Positions 22,492-25,361 of a DNA stretch of 25,361 nucleotides are shown in pieces (position 1 is the first letter of the stretch; every line of letters begins with the position of its first letter). Source of the DNA: a virus. Where the stretch lies: the IMG/VR virus record IMGVR_UViG_3300025770_000087, positions 1 to 25,361 of that record. One strand, written 5' to 3'. The notes beneath the pieces were generated by a model, which worked only from the letters and a program-made list of their open reading frames with translations, was not told the DNA's origin and ran no database searches. Made by a program: the position numbers and the translations under genes.

Positions 22492-24155
22492 ATAATAATA
22501 AACCATCAAAAAAACTAGTAGAATCTATACAACAAGTAGTAAACGAAACGATGTCTGTTTCAAGTACCACTGCGAGTAAAGTTGCACACATGGGTGATGG
22601 AATATCATTGGTGGATACACCACCACCAACTAAAGTTGGTCAAATTCCAGTTGGTAAGGGTAAAAGAGTAGGACTCGGTTGGGTGTCTACACCAAAAGAT
22701 TTTAAAGCAATAACAGATATAATTAAAGATGCTGGCATTAAAATTGAAGGCGACCCAGATGACCCAAGAGATGTACTCAAAGCACTGAACCAAGCAAAAC
22801 ATGAAAACCAAAAGAAACTTGCAGACGACCTTGCAAGCAAACTTAGTACGAGTATAGGACGACCAGAAGATGCAATCTCTGATGTCAAACAAGCCATAAT
22901 TCAATACGACAAGGCAAAAGCCGAATTTAGTAAGCACACAGAAAAGATTGCAGACAAAATACATCGCATCAATAAAGGTGTAATTGAAAAGAGATGGAAG
23001 AACACAGACAAACAAGACGGTCAAGCATCTAAGTATGTTGCATGGGATATAGAAGAAACAGGTGAAGAACATGAAACACAAGGCGCGTTGGCGAGACCAT
23101 TTGACCCGAAGGATAATCCGTTTCCGTGGTGGAATCCCTTTCGATATTATCCAATGAATCCTTACTCACCAATCTCCCCAATAAATGTATCTCCATTAAA
23201 CCCATGGTCACCTTTGAGTCCAGTTCAATTGAATCCGCTTTTCCGACCTTTACGACCTGGTGGACCCGTGCAGAGGAAGTGGGATGAGTGGAAGAAGAAG
23301 AAACCGAAGAAACCGAACAAGCATATCCCGGGCCCGACACCAATAGTACCCATTGCGCCAGGTGGAACGACACCAGAAACTCCAAGGGAAAAAGAAGAAA
23401 GAGAAAGACAACCGTATGGTCCGATGGCAGGACAAGGTGAACAAGAAACACAAGGCGCACAAGGACCTGGACCAGGTTCAGGTTCAGATGGTACAATTAG
23501 ACCTACAACAAATAGACTGAGTGATAGTGACCCAAAAGCCGCACAAGGACAACAAACACCAAAAGAGAGAATAATTGCAAATATAATACAAAAACAACAA
23601 ACCAAGAAATTGAAAAAGCAAGGTGTACCCACAACCAACAGTGACCCAAAAGCCGCACAAGATTCAGAAACAGCAGAAGCATGGTGGGACCCGTTTGACC
23701 TGTACCAATACAGTCCATTAAATCCCGATAATGTAAATCCCGATTGGTTGCAACCGATTTGGAACGAAAAACATCCAGCAAATCCTCTCATCCCCACCAA
23801 ACTTATACCGACCTTGTGGAAATACAGTCCATCAAATCCCAAATCTCCAACTTACATCCCACGATTTTTACCTACACCAGACGATGGTGATGAACAAGAA
23901 GAACCTGTGGACGAACCAACAATACCTGAAGTAGACCCAGATGTACTACCTTATGAAGAATTGCCGGTCAAGAAGCAACATAATGGACCATACATACCAT
24001 ATGAAGTCACACCATATGGTGAATATGAATCACAAGCCGCACAAGGACCTGGACAAGGTTCAGGTTCAGGTGGTACAATTAGACCGAGTGCCAGAAGAAT
24101 TGCAAATGTAAAACGAATGTTGAAAAAGAAAAAGAAGAGTAGTCGCACCACTTAA
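22488..24155 (+). CDS. Pro-rich repeat protein with two WW(N/D)PF modules
   Basis: 555 residues. Residues 1-170 are charged and helical (LVESIQQVVNETMSV, then Lys/Asp/Ala-rich). Two Pro/Trp/Asn-rich segments follow: about 214-251 (WWNPFRYYPMNPYSP, SPLNPWSPLSP) and 399-454 (WWDPFDLYQYSPLNP, KYSPSNPKSP). They alternate with low-complexity linkers: QGPGPGSGSDGTIRP (325-339), SDPKAAQG/D (347 and 385), and QGPGQGSGSGGTIRP (519-533). The end is KKKKKSSRTT. No domain is recognised. Polyproline-like segments and basic ends could make an extended fibre or a scaffold. Its start overlaps the thermonuclease stop. Confidence 0.7.
   Translation: MNNNKPSKKLVESIQQVVNETMSVSSTTASKVAHMGDGISLVDTPPPTKVGQIPVGKGKRVGLGWVSTPKDFKAITDIIKDAGIKIEGDPDDPRDVLKALNQAKHENQKKLADDLASKLSTSIGRPEDAISDVKQAIIQYDKAKAEFSKHTEKIADKIHRINKGVIEKRWKNTDKQDGQASKYVAWDIEETGEEHETQGALARPFDPKDNPFPWWNPFRYYPMNPYSPISPINVSPLNPWSPLSPVQLNPLFRPLRPGGPVQRKWDEWKKKKPKKPNKHIPGPTPIVPIAPGGTTPETPREKEERERQPYGPMAGQGEQETQGAQGPGPGSGSDGTIRPTTNRLSDSDPKAAQGQQTPKERIIANIIQKQQTKKLKKQGVPTTNSDPKAAQDSETAEAWWDPFDLYQYSPLNPDNVNPDWLQPIWNEKHPANPLIPTKLIPTLWKYSPSNPKSPTYIPRFLPTPDDGDEQEEPVDEPTIPEVDPDVLPYEELPVKKQHNGPYIPYEVTPYGEYESQAAQGPGQGSGSGGTIRPSARRIANVKRMLKKKKKSSRTT
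23455..24085 (+). repeat. Dispersed internal repeats of the Pro-rich gene
   Basis: A block of about 50 bases encoding QGPGxGSGSxGTIRP occurs near 23455-23503 and 24036-24085 with few differences. GTGACCCAAAAGCCGCACAA occurs near 23527 and again near 23641, encoding SDPKAAQ. Confidence 0.8.
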
Positions 24156-24215
24156 CATGACGCCATTCATTGTTAAATTATTAAACTACTATTGTCACTG
24201 GAACTTAAAACCCTA

Positions 24216-25205
24216 ATGAAATCATTCAAACAATACATCGAAGAAAAGAAACAAACTTATGTCAAGGGGTGGACATTAAAGAATAAGATACACACATCTA
24301 CGACCAACTTTCAAAACTGGCACATCAAACAAGTTGCAAACAATCTGAGCAAATTCGGTCTGAACAAAAGAAGTCTACTTAAAATAATAAATGATGCATG
24401 GCCAGATGCACCAGAAACTTTCCCAAACGAACATATAGAAGAATTAGAAAATGGTCTTGCAGACAACAATGTATACATTGAAGAAGTCTTGCAGAAGAAA
24501 GGGTATTGTATGTTTGTACTAGACCCTACACATGGTAGTATATCAGGATGGGATGAGAAATCTGCTAAACTAGGTGCAAAGGTATTAGACGACAAATATC
24601 TGCCATTTGAAAAAGATGGATTCAAGTTGTTTGAAATTAAAACTATAAAGGGTAAATCTAAGTACATCAAATCAAAATATGATTGGTACACTTGGTTAGA
24701 TGGTAAACAGGCTGCCGGTAAACGAACAGAGATTGGTAGCACAATGGCACAGTTTAGAGAAGAATACATCACAGAGATATTAGATAGACCGCTCAAGTGG
24801 AAAGAGTTTATCAACACAGACAAAGAGAGAAAAGCAGAGTTTGATGTTGGTGACTACAGTTATACTATATGGATTCGACTTGGTAACAAAAGACAAGCAA
24901 AAATACTTGGTGAACCACGAAAGATGCATTTAGAATTTATGCTTTCTTCGGAAGGTGGTGTTTCAAAAGGTAATGACGATAAACACTTAATCCTAAAGAC
25001 AGGAAATGCGGGTGCAGTATTCGCAACAGTCATTGATTATGCAAAGCATGTGGTCAAGCAAGAAAAAGTAAAAGAAATCCTATTCAGTGGTAAAGAAAAG
25101 TCACGGAAATCTTTATACAACGCAATGTTAAAGAGAATGAAGAGGATGGGTATAGTTAAAAGTTTTGAGCAAGAACACGGCGGATTCGTAGCACAAGTAG
25201 ACTAA
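24216..25205 (+). CDS. MKSFKQYIEE protein, conserved C-terminal phage domain
   Basis: 329 residues from the ATG at 24216; an upstream TTG at 24192 is rejected. The protein starts MKSFKQYIEEKKQTYVKGW, a capsid-targeting-like N-terminus with IEE as possible cut site. Residues about 70-200 form a mixed alpha/beta domain that I cannot name (CMFVLDPTHGSISGW, KSKYDWYTWLDGK). Residues 240-329 (HLEFML, GNAGAVFATVIDYAKHVVKQ, EILFSGKEKSRKSLYNAMLK) match, from memory, a C-terminal module of several marine phage proteins, with an acetyltransferase-like look but no clear acetyl-CoA loop. No ribosome binding site is obvious. The function is unknown; packaging in the head is inferred. Confidence 0.7.
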   Translation: MKSFKQYIEEKKQTYVKGWTLKNKIHTSTTNFQNWHIKQVANNLSKFGLNKRSLLKIINDAWPDAPETFPNEHIEELENGLADNNVYIEEVLQKKGYCMFVLDPTHGSISGWDEKSAKLGAKVLDDKYLPFEKDGFKLFEIKTIKGKSKYIKSKYDWYTWLDGKQAAGKRTEIGSTMAQFREEYITEILDRPLKWKEFINTDKERKAEFDVGDYSYTIWIRLGNKRQAKILGEPRKMHLEFMLSSEGGVSKGNDDKHLILKTGNAGAVFATVIDYAKHVVKQEKVKEILFSGKEKSRKSLYNAMLKRMKRMGIVKSFEQEHGGFVAQVD

Positions 25206-25210
25206 GTAAA

Positions 25211-25361
25211 ATGAAATCATTTAAAGACTATCTTGAAGAAGTTATTAAAGTGCCAATTAGTGTAGGAGATACTGTTTTAGGTGGAAAGTTTAAAAATAAA
25301 AGAATAGTAGTCAAGTCTATAGGAAAGAATGATAAGGGAGACATTGCAATCAATGGAAGAC
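25211..25361 (+). CDS. MKSFKDYLEE protein, cut by window edge
   Basis: The first 50 codons are visible. The protein starts MKSFKDYLEEVIKVPISVGD, then TVLGGKFKNKRIVVKSIGKN, a small beta-rich domain resembling conserved marine phage proteins that I recall with the same opening. LEE followed by Val is a possible prohead-protease site. It begins five bases after the previous stop. Confidence 0.7.
   Translation, partial: MKSFKDYLEEVIKVPISVGDTVLGGKFKNKRIVVKSIGKNDKGDIAINGR

Noticed and set aside
24192-24215. TTG start for the 329-residue protein
   Set aside because: The ATG at 24216 gives the shared MKSFKQY N-terminus; the TTG adds eight unrelated residues.

Overview
The window is AT-rich, almost wall-to-wall coding, with most junctions of the ATGA or TAATG type and runs of small co-directional genes. 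There are no ribosomal, tRNA or metabolic housekeeping genes. This is the style of a tailed phage, most likely a large marine T4-like myovirus or a relative. Supporting that are T4-like late promoter words (TATAAATA), a RuvC-type resolvase, several small families that I recall only from marine T4-like phages, and many N-termini resembling the capsid-targeting sequence of T4 internal head proteins (MKTYQEFIAE in IPII/IPIII). No capsid, portal, terminase or polymerase gene is in view, so this is an accessory/cargo region. The host cannot be read from the sequence.

Layout. 1-242: two terminator hairpins with an unexplained spacer, then a rightward RuvC-like gene (243-815). 816-13593: a long leftward block. 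Read from its 5' end it holds a 1509-residue multidomain protein (nucleotidyltransferase, basic region, restriction-like nuclease, SET, HNH), a membrane-anchored GAF-like protein, six small conserved genes, a Cys-rich protein with an invertebrate-type lysozyme signature, a 714-residue modular protein whose modules are joined by ESVELDE linkers, a 68-residue protein, and an overlapping pair (secreted Arg-rich ORF and lipoprotein). 13594-13756: a terminator and a 13-bp inverted repeat. 13757-16107: leftward genes for a membrane microprotein, a homing-endonuclease-type DNA-binding fragment, a ligase-like nucleotidyltransferase and a RecB/MGME1-like exonuclease. 16170-17180: a rightward restriction-like nuclease. 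17193-20148: mainly leftward glycine-zipper proteins, two tiny MKSFKQY proteins and a zinc-ribbon protein, interrupted by one short rightward gene. 20218-25361: a rightward run with a His-rich protein, a ParB-like protein, a membrane coiled-coil protein, a thermonuclease homologue, a Pro-rich repeat protein, a 329-residue protein and a gene cut by the window edge.

Unifying idea (inference). At least nine genes begin with variants of MK(S/T)(F/Y)K(Q/E)(Y/F)(L/I)xE, and several also carry internal (V/S)xLDE sites matching the (L/I)xE rule of T4-type prohead protease. I propose that much of the window encodes proteins packaged inside the head and cut there by the prohead protease, some as polyproteins. 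The cargo would include enzymes acting on DNA or host protein (ligase-like, ParB-like, nucleotidyltransferase/SET/HNH) and glycine-zipper peptides that could enter the host membrane after ejection. This is the candidate undescribed system.
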